Source: Leguminivora glycinivorella (Eukaryota > Arthropoda > Insecta > Lepidoptera > Tortricidae). Taken from it: a stretch of 64,000 bases of DNA. A program made the translations under genes and the position numbers. Every line of letters starts with the position of its first letter. Position 1 is the first letter of the stretch. Shown piece after piece: positions 21,822 to 32,593 of the stretch. Under the pieces are notes generated by a model. It had not been told where the DNA came from, did not search any database, and saw only the letters and a program-made list of their open reading frames with translations. The stretch spans positions 16,881,691 to 16,945,690 of the forward strand of contig NC_062972.1 of NCBI RefSeq assembly GCF_023078275.1, written 5' to 3'.

Positions 21822-22215
21822 AAAAGTGTATCCACATGAGAGGGTCAAAGTTGGGGCTGGTGTCCCTCTCGCACGTGTGACCAGTGTTAAAGAGATTACT
21901 ATAGTAGTAGTGTTTTTACCTGTATGATAACTAAGTTAATAAACTTCTTAAATGATTTTTGTATTATATCGAGGCAAGGATATTAATACCTTGTAGCGAA
22001 TTGGTAAGTCATTATTATGAAACCATAAAACCAAAGATTTGCGCAATTAAAAAAAACCTTTAATTCGGTATTAGTAGATTTGGTAGTAACTTTGAATATT
22101 GACTGGTATCCCCAAATAATGACAGTGATGACGTCATTCAAATAATTTTGAAGTGGCAATAAGTGCGAGAGGGACACCAGCCCCAACTTTACCCTCTCAT
22201 GTGGACACACTTTTT
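21822..22215. mobile_element. 394-bp MITE with ~52-bp inverted repeats
   Basis: The left arm 21822-21873 ('aaaagtgtatccacatgaga', 'gttggggctggtgtccctct') is mirrored at 22162-22215 with few differences. The interior is AT-rich and non-coding. No target duplication was certain. Confidence 0.75.
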
Positions 22216-22245
22216 GGCCTAACATCTCAATCTAGCTTAATCACT

Positions 22246-22455
22246 TCACTATCACTATCACTATCACTATCACTACATAGTATAAAACAAAGTCGCTTTT
22301 TCTGTCCCTATGTCCCTATGTATGCTTAAATCTTTAAAACTACGCAACGGATTTTGATGCGGTTTTTTTAAATAGATAGAGTGATTGTAGAGGAAGGTTT
22401 ACATGTAGGTATAGTACCCGTGCGAAGCCGGGGCGGGTCGCTAGTAATATATAAA
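22246..22455. repeat. (TATCAC)n microsatellite and adjoining dispersed repeat
   Basis: About five TATCAC units at 22246-22276 precede 'tagtataaaacaaagtcg', 'ttaaatctttaaaactacgc' and 'cgtgcgaagccggggcgg'. This is a phrase set abundant in lepidopteran genomes and often at 3' ends of RTE-related elements. Confidence 0.6.
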
Positions 22456-22807
22456 TCTATGAGTCATACTGGACAACTGTCACTGTACATTTGTAATCCT
22501 TATTACAAGGGCATAACGTCTAGCGATGGTTAGCTAAGACAGAGTATTGCGGTTGCGGGGAGGAACGATGTTGAACCTTAGGTTACCTTCAATCAATACT
22601 AATACTGAAATACAGTTTTCGACCTTATTGCATTACATGTGTCTAATAACATTTTAAAATGGCTAGGGAATTAAATATCTTGACAGTACCTAAATTACTC
22701 ACAGCATTAAATAAAATGTTATATACAACAAAAAAAAACAATATTTTAAATAAAGGGGGTAAAAAGGCGGTAAAAGAAAAATAAAATAAAAATAAAAACA
22801 AAAAAAA

Positions 22808-22895
22808 GTTCATTTCGACTGCCGGGGATCGAACCCACGACATCAGGACCGTCCGTCATTTTACGTTACGCTAGTACAACCTGAGCTATTTAAGC
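22808..22895 (-). repeat. tRNA-derived SINE head, antisense
   Basis: On the minus strand, 'TAGCTCAGGTTGT' (A-box-like) is followed by 'GTGGGTTCGATCCCC' (B-box). The acceptor-like ends do not pair well, so it is a SINE promoter region and not a tRNA gene. Confidence 0.5.
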
Positions 22896-23600
22896 GATAG
22901 TAGTGGTGACGAAATATATCATTATACCATGATGTATTGAAAATGCGGTTGAACACATGAGTCACTTTTGAAATAATGCAGGAAATTACATCGTCAATGG
23001 TAAAGAGTTTGTAGGTAAGAAGAATATGAAAATACTTATTTCAGTACGTACGTATGTGGTTTTAGCGCTTCTTGGCGAGCATTTAAAGGTGGATTAATTT
23101 TTATTCTTCTTTATTATGATCATAACGAAAAGTCTGTTGCAATTTTTTTGCTTATGTAATTTTTGCCGTGAATGTTATTCCGAGCTAGTAAAATATTGAA
23201 CATCCGTCTTGTTTTTGGGGTGGTTTCAGTTTTCATAGTGTTTCAACACATAATGTATATACAAAACAACCATAACTTCACTTGTCCTTTTATTGCTTGT
23301 GTCATAACTGATTTAATTAGTCCGCTTTTTGCTACTACGAAGTATCATTCACAAAAATAGGTGGTTTCTTAATGTGTTATAAAGGTCATAAATTAAAGTA
23401 GTCGAATTTAAAACAAAAGTCCTGATTCCATTTTCGCCTGATTTTTAGTGAATTAAAATAATATTTTTTTTATTCTATTATACGTTTTTTGTCACAAATT
23501 TTGGTGGCTTAACTAAAAAAACTATTTCAAATTACCAAACTTAATTTTTGGTGTCATAAAAAGTACTGTTATAGAATTAAGTTATTTTCCCAGTAGTAGC
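22896..23600. other. No gene or recognised element
   Basis: AT-rich. The 62-codon frame at 23172-23360 is unsupported. Confidence 0.4.
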
Positions 23601-24130
23601 AAGACCGGATGGTTCCTAGGCTAGTAGCGAAAATGCTAAAATGGAAAGGAAAGGGGTTTCAACTTGGGAATTTTAGTTAAATATACAAGTGTTATTAACT
23701 AGATTTATCGAAAAAAAATTGTCCATTAAGAACAACTCAGTCAAAAGATATTTCAAAAAAATCTTTAAAATCGAGGTTCCGCTCTCGACTCTTTCCTCCT
23801 TCAAAACTTAATCAATAGGAACGAAATATGAGAATCTGAATAACAATGAAATAATCTATGTCGGACCGTTTAGCTTTTTTGGTTAATTGTTACTAATCTT
23901 GAGAATCACACCTTTTTCAAAATGTGTGGTACTCAAAAAAGGCCGTTTTTGGAATTTTTTGATTGACTCTAGAGTCTTTAAAAAGCAGAATATCAAAAAA
24001 ATCAAACGGTCCGACACAGATAAAAATAATAACAATCTGTGTTGAAAAAATCATTGTTCTATCTTCAAAAACCAGGGAGGAAATAGTCGAGAGCGTTTGT
24101 ATGGAGAATTGACCCCTACCGTACCGTGGG
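23601..24130. repeat. Palindromic dispersed repeat, related to 40.1-40.35 kb
   Basis: 'cgctctcgactctttcctcc' (about 23780) and 'aggaaatagtcgagagcg' (about 24080) are inverted, as are 'tatgtcggaccgttt' (23860) and 'aaacggtccgacacaga' (24003). A segment before and into this ('gaatggaaaggggcc'-like, 'gggaattttagttaa', 'ccgctctcgact') recurs at 40105-40320. Confidence 0.55.
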
Positions 24131-24744
24131 CAGTGCAGGTAAAATGATAAAAAAAAATCGAACCATCAACTGACTGCTAAAAAGTGATTCACCTTATACA
24201 TAAAATGCTTACTCGTTGTTAATCATAGAATCATTTATTATTCTATGTTGTTAATCCACAAAACAAGGGAGTGTTCTGTCTTAGATTTTGTCGTAGTTAT
24301 ATCCTACCTTACACCTACCTTAAATGTCTTGCCGACCTCTATTTTCAAACACGTGTGACAATATTTTGTGGCTCGACCTTCACAAAAACGCGACCCTCCC
24401 TAACTCACTTAAATACAAATAAAACCCAGCCCACTTGAAACTAGCGAAGTTCCAGATTAGCGCCAAATTAGATTTATCACAGAGCGGGTCGCTGATTCGA
24501 TTCCCGCGCGTGACACGGACGCTCGCGAAGAATACAATTGTGTAGAAGCGAGATCATCCGCATTAGATTTATTTAGGTATAGGTATTGATTTTGTAAACT
24601 GAGGAAAAATACCCATTTCTGGCGAGGTAATTAACCGCTCGAATAAAATGAAAACGCCAGATATGTACCTGTTTTGGTTTTATTGACACTCATATTTAGT
24701 TTTTTCACGTATTTAGAAAAGTAAAACTAAATACTTATGCGTTT
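24131..24744. other. No gene or recognised element
   Basis: A B-box-like 'tgattcgattcccgcgcg' at about 24492 hints at a decayed SINE. Nothing else can be supported. Confidence 0.35.
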
Positions 24745-24825
24745 TTAGGGTTCCGTACCATAAAAGGTACAAAAGGAACCGTTATGGCGCCGCTCTGTCC
24801 GTCTGTCTGTCTGTTACATTACTAA
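24745..24825. repeat. Terminal fragment of a microsatellite-type element
   Basis: 'tttagggttccgtacc', then 'ggcgccgctctgtccg', followed by a short (TCTG)n. It resembles the ends of the elements at 53.9-55.8 kb. Confidence 0.6.
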
Positions 24826-25048
24826 ATATTTAAATACAACTTAAAACTGTTAAAACTAAGGTGAACATTTTTTTTGTTAATTGTGGTGGTGCTATTAATC
24901 TCAAAATAAAATAATGTTATAGGTAAGTATCTAGTTTTTAAGAATAAAAAGTATGATAAGTAGTAGTTCCTAATGAAATTATTATATTTTCAACGATTAC
25001 AATAATTACTTTGAAACTATGAGCATACTCAATTAATATGTACTGTAC

Positions 25049-25190
25049 CCTGATAAGGAGTGTACAAGTTTCTAATGGGTCGGCAATGCGATGTGACACC
25101 CCTTGAGTTGCAGGCGTCCATAGGTTACGGTGACCGCTTTCCATCAGGCGGACCGTATACCTGCATGTTTGCCACCGACATGGTATAAAA
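25049..25190. repeat. Dispersed LINE/SINE 3'-end fragment
   Basis: 'gggtcggcaatgcgatgtga', 'cttgagttgcaggcgtcc' and 'gctttccatcaggcggacc' form a phrase set found repeatedly in lepidopteran genomes. The open frame across it (24938-25243, -) is not a gene. Confidence 0.5.
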
Positions 25191-25308
25191 AAACCCAATG
25201 TGACAATGCACGCTAACGTCATTTTCACGTACAATACGCGCAAAAGTTTTCATTGGCAAAATAGATTTTAGTGAAAAGGAAAGTGAACACTTCTTTTCAG
25301 AAATCTTA

Positions 25309-25509
25309 TTTTCTCAAACATGCAATGAAATATTGTCTTTACGTTCCTTAAAATGGGCTGGGAAGTATCGCTTTTTGAGCGCAACAACTCGAGAGGACTG
25401 TAAAGGGATTTCATATTATTTTTTAGGCCTAGGCCTGCAAAGTAACTTTTTTTTATAAAATATTGTCCTTTAGAGCATTTTTTTTTATTTCATTGTATGT
25501 TTGAGAAAA
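25309..25509. mobile_element. TIR element, copy 2 of the 4.9-kb family
   Basis: The 24-bp inverted ends (25309-25332 and 25486-25509) match each other with one difference and match copy 1 closely. The interior is only ~150 bp, against ~420 bp in copy 1. That suggests an internal deletion derivative. Confidence 0.65.
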
Positions 25510-25645
25510 GCACTATACATGCCTCGGCGTGAAAACGGATTCCCGGCCTCGTATCCCTATCCGGCCTCGCTCGCACGCTCGCTCGGCCGTATATACTCAC
25601 TTGGCCGGAAATCCTCATTTTCCCGGCCTCTGATGTAATGTACTA
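25510..25645. repeat. GC-rich segment attached to the TIR element
   Basis: 'gcactatacatgcctcggcg', then 'ggcctcgctcgcacgctcgc', ending 'cccggcctctgatgtaatgt'. It is homologous to 5362-5485, so this block travels with the element. Confidence 0.55.
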
Positions 25646-25984
25646 TTGCTGCAAAAGGATCGCTTCTGTTACACTCCCGCTTCTTTTATTCTTTCCAACG
25701 TGTCGCAGTAATGTGACAATCATTGATTTACAGCTATTGGATACGACTCAGCTCTTGTTTGAAACGTACTGACAATTTTGCAAAAAGAAAATGCAATTGT
25801 ATATTTTTTATACCCGTACTATATACATATATACCCGCACTATATATGTATACTGTTTCTAAAAGTCTTTACGGTATTTTATAAGTCAGCACCTAACTTA
25901 TTGATGCACAGAAGTAGAGACATTTTGAGAAGTACTTATAAGTACCTAAATACATGACGTTACTTTTGGCACTTACTTGTTGGA
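25646..25984. other. No gene or recognised element
   Basis: AT-rich, with a short imperfect repeat of 'actatatacatatatacccg' at about 25808-25850. Confidence 0.4.
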
Positions 25985-26037
25985 ACATAGCAATATTCGG
26001 CAAAGAGAGGGAGAGAGGGAGCGAGAGAGAGAGAAAT

Positions 26038-26120
<83 letters not shown>
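25985..26120. repeat. (GA)n microsatellite
   Basis: Imperfect GAGA/GATA runs from about 26003 become a pure GA run from about 26050 to 26120. Confidence 0.95.
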
Positions 26121-26123
<3 letters not shown>

Positions 26124-26596
26124 TAAAGATAATATTGGTGAATCAGAAGATCAAGGTAACTTAATATTTGTATGCTTGTTGTTAAAGATTGTCAATCGAA
26201 ACATACACATACAAAGATAAAAATTTGAATATCAGTGGTAAATGCAGGAATAGCAACGACTGAAGCCAAAAAATTGTAACGCAAATATAGCCCAGTCATT
26301 ACTAGGGCTGTATTCGTGTTAGCAACTTACTTTACATTTTTAGATTTTTATTCAGCTTTCAGAACTTGCAGGTTCAATTGAAATCGCAGTTTTCTATGGA
26401 ATAAAATGTTATTGGTTTCTCTTCTAAATGTAGGTTTGTGGGTTTATGAGTGAGGGCTGTGTATTGTTATTTTTTTCATCTTCTAACTTCGATGTAATAT
26501 AATAACTGCTAATGAAGTTAAGAGCTCTTACATTTGGACTTTGGACCTACTTCAAAGTAAATATTTAAAAAAAGACTACTAAGTATTAATACATAC
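26121..26596. other. No gene or recognised element
   Basis: AT-rich spacer. The last 8 bases (26589-26596) are the left copy of the next element's target duplication. Confidence 0.4.
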
Positions 26597-27252
26597 TAGA
26601 GATGGGCCGAATATGGACTTTGCCGAATACGAATATTCGGCCGAACATTCGGTTCAGCTCTTACCGAACCGAACATTCGGCCGAATATTCAGCCATATTT
26701 TTAAAGCGGATGTTCATTAAAACTATTAAATGATTGATAATGGTTACATAATTATGTTACTACAACTATGTTCTTATGATTTAGTAGATAACTAAAATTT
26801 AGTCAAAACAACTCTGGCCCCGTAGCCGAATGGCATTTCTCCGACGCCAAACGAAAGCGATACGCCGCTGGCTCTGTCGCGCCAATACGCAAGCGCGATA
26901 GAGATAGATATCTACTAGCGCTTCGTTTCGTGAGCGTTTCGTGAGCGTTTGTGCCATTCGGCTAGCCACCCTGATCTCTTAAAATACGGTTTTTTAACTT
27001 TTTTACAAAACGATTGTATTTATATTTTGACGCATAGGTAATTATCTCTTTTTAGTAGTTCCTTAGAAAGCTACAAAAATAGGAGCTTATTATTCAATGG
27101 ACTAAGTAGGATCTTCAGTGGTTACCTATTTAGTTTGTTTATTCGGTAAATATTCGGCAATTACACCGAATTATTCGACCGGATACGAACATTGAAAATC
27201 TTGCCGAATATTCCGAATACCGAATATTTACCGAATATTCGGCCCATCTCTA
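26597..27252. mobile_element. Non-autonomous hAT-like element, 656 bp
   Basis: The ends are inverted repeats starting TAGAGATGGGCCGAATA, close to the CAGAGATG-type ends of hAT elements. The flanking octamers atacatac (26589-26596) and gtacatgc (27253-27260) agree at six of eight positions, both differences being transitions, as expected of an aged 8-bp target duplication. 'ccgaatattcgg'-type motifs repeat near both ends. A second MITE is inserted inside. Confidence 0.7.
26816..26970. mobile_element. MITE with 'gtagccgaatggca' ends, nested in the hAT-like element
   Basis: The ends 'ccccgtagccgaatggca' and 'tgccattcggctagcc' are inverted. The interior has 'ctgtcgcgccaatacgc' and 'tagatatctactagcg'. 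A second copy in the opposite order lies at 50790-50945. Confidence 0.7.
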
Positions 27253-28270
27253 GTACATGCTTAGTTAAAATTCTTCTCTTAATACGACAGTAACTATATT
27301 TGTCTCTCGCTGCAGCCTGTAAAGAAAGGAAAGTACCTTAACGTTTTTTTTACTAACTAATTATATTAGGTAATTTGGCGTGTTTCCGCATTATTTTTAG
27401 TCACAACTCATTAGTGCCTCTTTTCCACTGAACTTGTTAATAAAATCAATCCCAAGAATATATAGATTGATAGTTTTATGTTGATAATCATACGATTAAC
27501 TGAAATCTAATACAAATATTATATTATCGTTTGCACAAAGTTATAGACCAACTTAAAGAGAAGACCAACGTAGGGACGTATCAGGACCTCAAAAAAGCGG
27601 CAGAGAAAAGAACGGAATGGCGCTTACTCCACAGACAAGAGCCTGTCTCTTAAATAATATGATGATGATGATGCACAAAGCTATCTAATATCAACGACAA
27701 CGTTTCTTGCATAGGCTCTTGATTAAATGTAAAATGTTATATTGTATAGTATTATATGTAGTATACTCAAAGTTGAAAAAGATGTTCCTGCCTGCCTCGT
27801 CTTTTACGCCTTATTGGCTCAAACAGTAAGAATAAAGAAATCGCGTTCTATCAAATCAGTTTCCAAATGTTTTTTCCAGCACTTTAGTCCCTTAGTTTTC
27901 TCGTCACGTGCCACCCCTAATGTACTGCATAAGGGAAAAACAGCTTTCAAAGGATCGCTGTGACGTCATTAGTGGATTCCAATACAGTTGGTTGTGAAAA
28001 GCAGTAAGTGTATGCAGCTCCAATAGGGTTGCCTGCCTTTATGGTTTGGTCGGAGTAACCTCTCCAATTAATACAGACGGGTATTGACTATTGAGTGAGT
28101 CGAGTAGTTTCCTTTATGGTTTCTGTGTTGTTACACTTGTTTTGGTTGATAATTATGGAGGTACTTGCTGGAATACCGAGCTTTATTAAAGTCGGGTTCA
28201 TTGATTTATTGTTTAATACTTGGCGGATATTCAATGATGGAATTTTATTTACCAGTCATTTTATAGACCC
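27253..28270. other. No gene or recognised element
   Basis: Short plus-strand frames at 27742-27963 and 28095-28313 have no domain or splice support. The segment 27555-27670 ('gacgtatcaggacctc', 'agaacggaatggcgctt', 'atgatgatgatgc') has the style of a LINE C-terminal end but cannot be assigned. Confidence 0.35.
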
Positions 28271-29875
28271 AGAGCCCAGGCCCGCCAGACCTTCCTCAAA
28301 TTCTCAAGGATGAAACTTTGGGACAATGTAGAGTTCACATCGGCGTTTAATGTGTGCATATTTTCTAGTTCGGCCCATCGGCCAATTTTTTGCTATCAAG
28401 TGATGAAGGTGAAAAAAAAAGTGCTTACTTTCCTTAAATTCTCAAGGCTGATTTTTATATATGTGTTAGAGCACGTTGTTAGAAATTGGTTATCATCAAT
28501 GCCAGACCGTTTCCGCCGGCCATAACTTTTACCAGACGCGACAAAGTTGGCAAAAAACGACTCTAACTTACCTCATTTTCTCAAGCCTGATTTTGATATA
28601 TGATACGCAGGGACCTATAACTAGACCGTTTGTAAGCAGCCAGACCAATCGGATGGACCCAACCATCCGCCAGACCGACTTAAAGTTTCGATATGAGCAT
28701 TAGTAGAATTGAAATATTCTGGGTCTATAAAAGCTAAAAACTTGTATTTTCTACATTAAGCTACGTGTATATTGTATACTTGACGTAATAAGCGACTTTC
28801 AAAAATTTTACTTCTAAGGAAATAAAAAATGAAAGTTTATATGTGGTGCAAGATTAATTTTAAGCTATGAATTTTATTTACACTGCGTAAGTACATGTGT
28901 ATTTTATTATAAATATAACTTTTACCAGACGCGACAAAGTTGGCAAAAAACGACTCTAACTTACCTCATTTTCTCAAGCCTGATTTAGATATATGACACG
29001 CAGGGACCTGTAACTAGACCGCTTGTAAGCAGCCAGACCAATCGGATGGACCCAACCATCCGCCAGACCGACTTAAAGTTTCGATATGAGCATGTCCATC
29101 CGATTGGTCTGGCTGCTTACAAACGGTCTGGTTACAGGTCCCTGCGTATCATATACCAAAATCAGGCTTGAGAAAATGAGGTAAGTTAGAGTCGTTTTTT
29201 GCCAACTTTGTCGCGTCTGGTAAAAGTTATATTTATAATAAAATACACATGTACTTACGCAGTGTAAATAAAATTCATAGCTTAAAATTAATCTTGCACC
29301 ACATATAAACTTTCATTTTTTTATTTCCTTAGAAGTAAAATTTTTGAAAGTCGCTTATTACGTCAAGTATACAATATACACGTAGCTTAATGTAGAAAAT
29401 ACAAGTTTTTAGCTTTTATAGACCCGGAATATTTCAATTCTACTAATGCTCATATCGAAACTTTAAGTCGGTCTGGCGGATGGTTGGGTCCATCCGATAG
29501 GTCTGGCTGCTTACAAACGGTCTAGTTATAGGTCCCTGTGTATCATATATCAAAATCAGGCTTGAGAAAATGAGGTAAGTTAGAGTCGTTTTTTGCCAAC
29601 TTTGTCGCGTCTGGTAAAAGTTATGGCCGGCGGAAACGGTCTGGCATTGATGATAACCAATTTCTAACAACGTGCTCTAACACATATATAAAAATCAGCC
29701 TTGAGAATTTAAGGAGAGTAAGCACTTTTTTTTTCACCTTCATCACTTGATAGCAAAAAATTGGCCGATGGGCCGAACTAGAAAATATGCACACATTAAA
29801 CGCCGATGTGAACTCTACATTTTCCCAAAGTTTCATCCTTGAGAATTTGAGGAAGGTCTGGCGGGCCTGGGCTCT
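28271..29875. mobile_element. 1.6-kb foldback-type palindromic element
   Basis: Arms 28271-29050 and 29093-29875 are inverted copies over about 780 bp, with only about ten differences seen by eye. They flank a 42-bp centre (29051-29092). The outer ends begin AGAGCCCAGGCCCGCCAGAC. Within each arm, the block starting 'taacttttaccagacgcga' occurs twice, so the element holds four copies in +,+,-,- order. The paired ORFs here (28310-28703 and their mirror at 29443-29836) are mirror images, not genes. There is no transposase. Confidence 0.85.
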
Positions 29876-30477
29876 TGATCTATTATAAACAAAAAAATAA
29901 AAAGTAGTTTTTATAAATACATATAATATATTACTGACGCCGTTCTAATCAAGCAATCAAAATTGATATAGACGGGAAACTCTTCATCAAAATTAATCCT
30001 AACTCCATTAATATAATGTTCATTATCATTGGTCAGTTACCGACCATTATTCAAACAACCTATTACTTAGAATATATATAAACTGAACGTAGTTACTTTA
30101 ACAATAAAGTTGAGTTTGCCGTGCGAATAGGCAGTAGATTACTACATAACAAGTCCCATATTTCAGACAAGTTTGCCTATTTACCAGCATGGAACATGAA
30201 TCGTATACCGTTCTACTATCGTATCTCTGAAATGGCAGTAGTCAAAAATAATTTGTAGTAAACGCGTAATAGAGTATAATTTGTTATTCACATTAAAGTA
30301 TTTTACGATAATTATAAAGCACGTAGACGTTCCAATTTATCTAAACAATGGTTAATATAATTTGTAACTAAGTATAACTATCATATCTCGTTGTTAGTTT
30401 CCTTTTCATTTAGATATATGAGTAGTTGAGTAAGTAATAAAACCTAAGGTTTCATTAAATTCAAAATTATTACTTCC
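29876..30477. other. No gene or recognised element
   Basis: AT-rich spacer with nothing recognised. Confidence 0.4.
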
Positions 30478-30715
30478 TTTCAGTACCATCCCGCGTGATG
30501 TCGTTCACTACCCCTTTCCTCCCATGGGTATCGTGGAAGTCAACTGTGGGATATGCGTTTTATTGTGGTGTGGGCGATGGGCTGGCAACCTGTCAATATC
30601 ACAATTTCATATTCTGACCCGTCAAGAGTGGCACTGAGACTTGAACAGTGTCGTATGTTCTGCATACCCCGTTTGGGGATACAGTTGTGAGTTTATGTAT
30701 GTGTATAGGTATATT
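30478..30715 (+). repeat. LINE 3'-UTR fragment
   Basis: 'accatcccgcgtgatgtcgt', 'cccctttcctcccatggg', 'caagagtggcactgagac' and 'gttggggatac'-like text, ending in a GTAT-rich tail. Shorter pieces of the same 3' end occur at 46600-46715 and 51047-51170 and inverted at 54005-54122. Confidence 0.6.
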
Positions 30716-32386
30716 ATTATTGCGTTTGGTGACGTATAATGAAATGTAAAATGGCGAACTGTTCTATTTATACATTAAACATTTCGAATTCCAATGGTTC
30801 AGCATTCCAAACCAATAATTTCCAAAAAATTCGTGGATTTTGTGGATCTGTGCGAAATTAGTTCGACACGGCGCCTGTAATTTCGCAACTGAATAGAGGA
30901 CAATTTGTGACGTCACATGCAGGCATACGCAAGGAGCGGTAATTTGATGATATGGTATCATGTTATTCCATTAGTATTTGTTCAGTACAAGCTTTTTCCG
31001 CAGTAGTATATCTCTAGTTTGCAATGTAGTATTTTTTTTGTCAGGCCGAAACTTCATAGACCCTTCATATTTACGTACTGTAAAATATCGTAAGATAAAC
31101 GTGCGAAGAGATAATTAGTAACTCGAATTTGAAACTCTTCCTTCGGCCTTATTTCAAATTAATCGTGTTTGTTTCTAATTTTATTTTTTCTACACTTGTA
31201 TCATAATGTACTTACTATACTATAAGTACTTACTATAACTATTACCAAGCAAGGAAAGGGGGCTTCAACGTTGCTTCAATTCAGACATCTATATGATTAA
31301 TAGTGCAAGTTTGTGACTGCTGATTGCCATCCTAGTTCAATTACCTACGCTACGACATCAATAAAATAAAAATACGCTTATCTAGTATCAAAGATGATCG
31401 AGTATTATAGAGAGTTACTGTCAAAGTAAAAGTAATCACAAATGTGCCATCTCTGTAACACTTTCGCACAAGAAGACTGTGCATGTAGCCGATTACACTG
31501 AGCGCCCAGCCCGGTTTCGAAAGTGTTAAAACTTGTGAACCTCAGTTTTGACAGTTTGACCCATATTCTTAGCAATATTAATATTAGCGCCATCTAGGCC
31601 AAAACAGTCCCGAAAGATGTATCGCCATCTATAAGTAGGTCACCGTACCTTTTTCTGTATGGTTTTGAGGTACGTTTTTTTCTTAGATTTTATCTGTCTA
31701 TACGTAGTTACATATGTCTTTGCTAGTATTAATTACCCTTACTAAATTATATGAAATTGACAAAGTTCCCAATATGGCAACGAAAGTGGGTGCAGCAAGT
31801 TTCATGATGTTAAAGCTTTTGTTCATTTTGCGTCACCCTCGTGTTTCACAGCTCAGCGTGCTCTTATTGTGTCAGGTTGAATTCCACACATAATTATTTC
31901 TGCCCGCAGAGCGATGTGTTCCGAACGTGCACGGAAATTATCCCACGCCAAAATGGGCCATAAGTCAACGCCTGCAAAACCCATTAGGGCGTGGCAAATT
32001 AATATTTTACAAGCAACGAAAGAGTGTGTTCGGAAATATAGGTTGTGAATTATAAATTGGATGCAGATTCAGTACAGAAATTTGTAAATTAAATGAAATA
32101 ATAATGTAATCACATTGCGTGTCACTTTATGTGTAGGTACTGTTATCGATCGTGTTGATGTTGTATTCATTATATATGAGATAAATATTAAAGATTGTTA
32201 TTTAGTCATAAAATAAATTATAGTTATGATTCAATATGTACTTAAAATGATTTCGATTATATTAACGTGTATTACAGTTATATTGATGCTTTCATTAGGG
32301 TTTTAACTGGTGTTTATTATATGATATTAATTAGTATAAATAAGTAGGTACCGATTTACCTATTTATTAGTTACAGTATTATGAAT
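30716..32386. other. No gene or recognised element
   Basis: AT-rich. The short minus-strand frames at 30764-30961 and 31405-31593 are unsupported. Confidence 0.4.
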
Positions 32387-32530
32387 AGGTACAGTCACGG
32401 ACTTTAATTGTTGATCCACTTCTAGCTCATTTTATACTGGAACGTCATAGCTTAACTATGTTTAACTGAGAGTGGTCCAGTATAAAATGAGCTAGAAGTG
32501 GATCAATAATTAAAGTCCGTGACCGTACCT
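32387..32530. mobile_element. Hairpin MITE with GGTACAGTCAC ends
   Basis: Two arms of about 55 bp (32387-32442 and 32475-32530) are inverted with two or three mismatches around a ~32-bp centre. The ends 'aggtacagtcacgg' and 'ccgtgaccgtacct' recall the elements at 3127 and 52577. Confidence 0.85.
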
Positions 32531-32593
32531 ACTACGAATCCTATCTATATTTAATCGAAATGAAAAGAAAAAATATTCAAAAGGTATGGTCCA

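Noticed and set aside
25985..26120. Regulatory GAGA-factor array
   Set aside because: A long pure (GA)n microsatellite needs no regulatory explanation, and no gene start is near.
28310..28703. Pair of ORFs mirrored at 29443-29836
   Set aside because: Mirror images created by the palindrome; no independent coding evidence.
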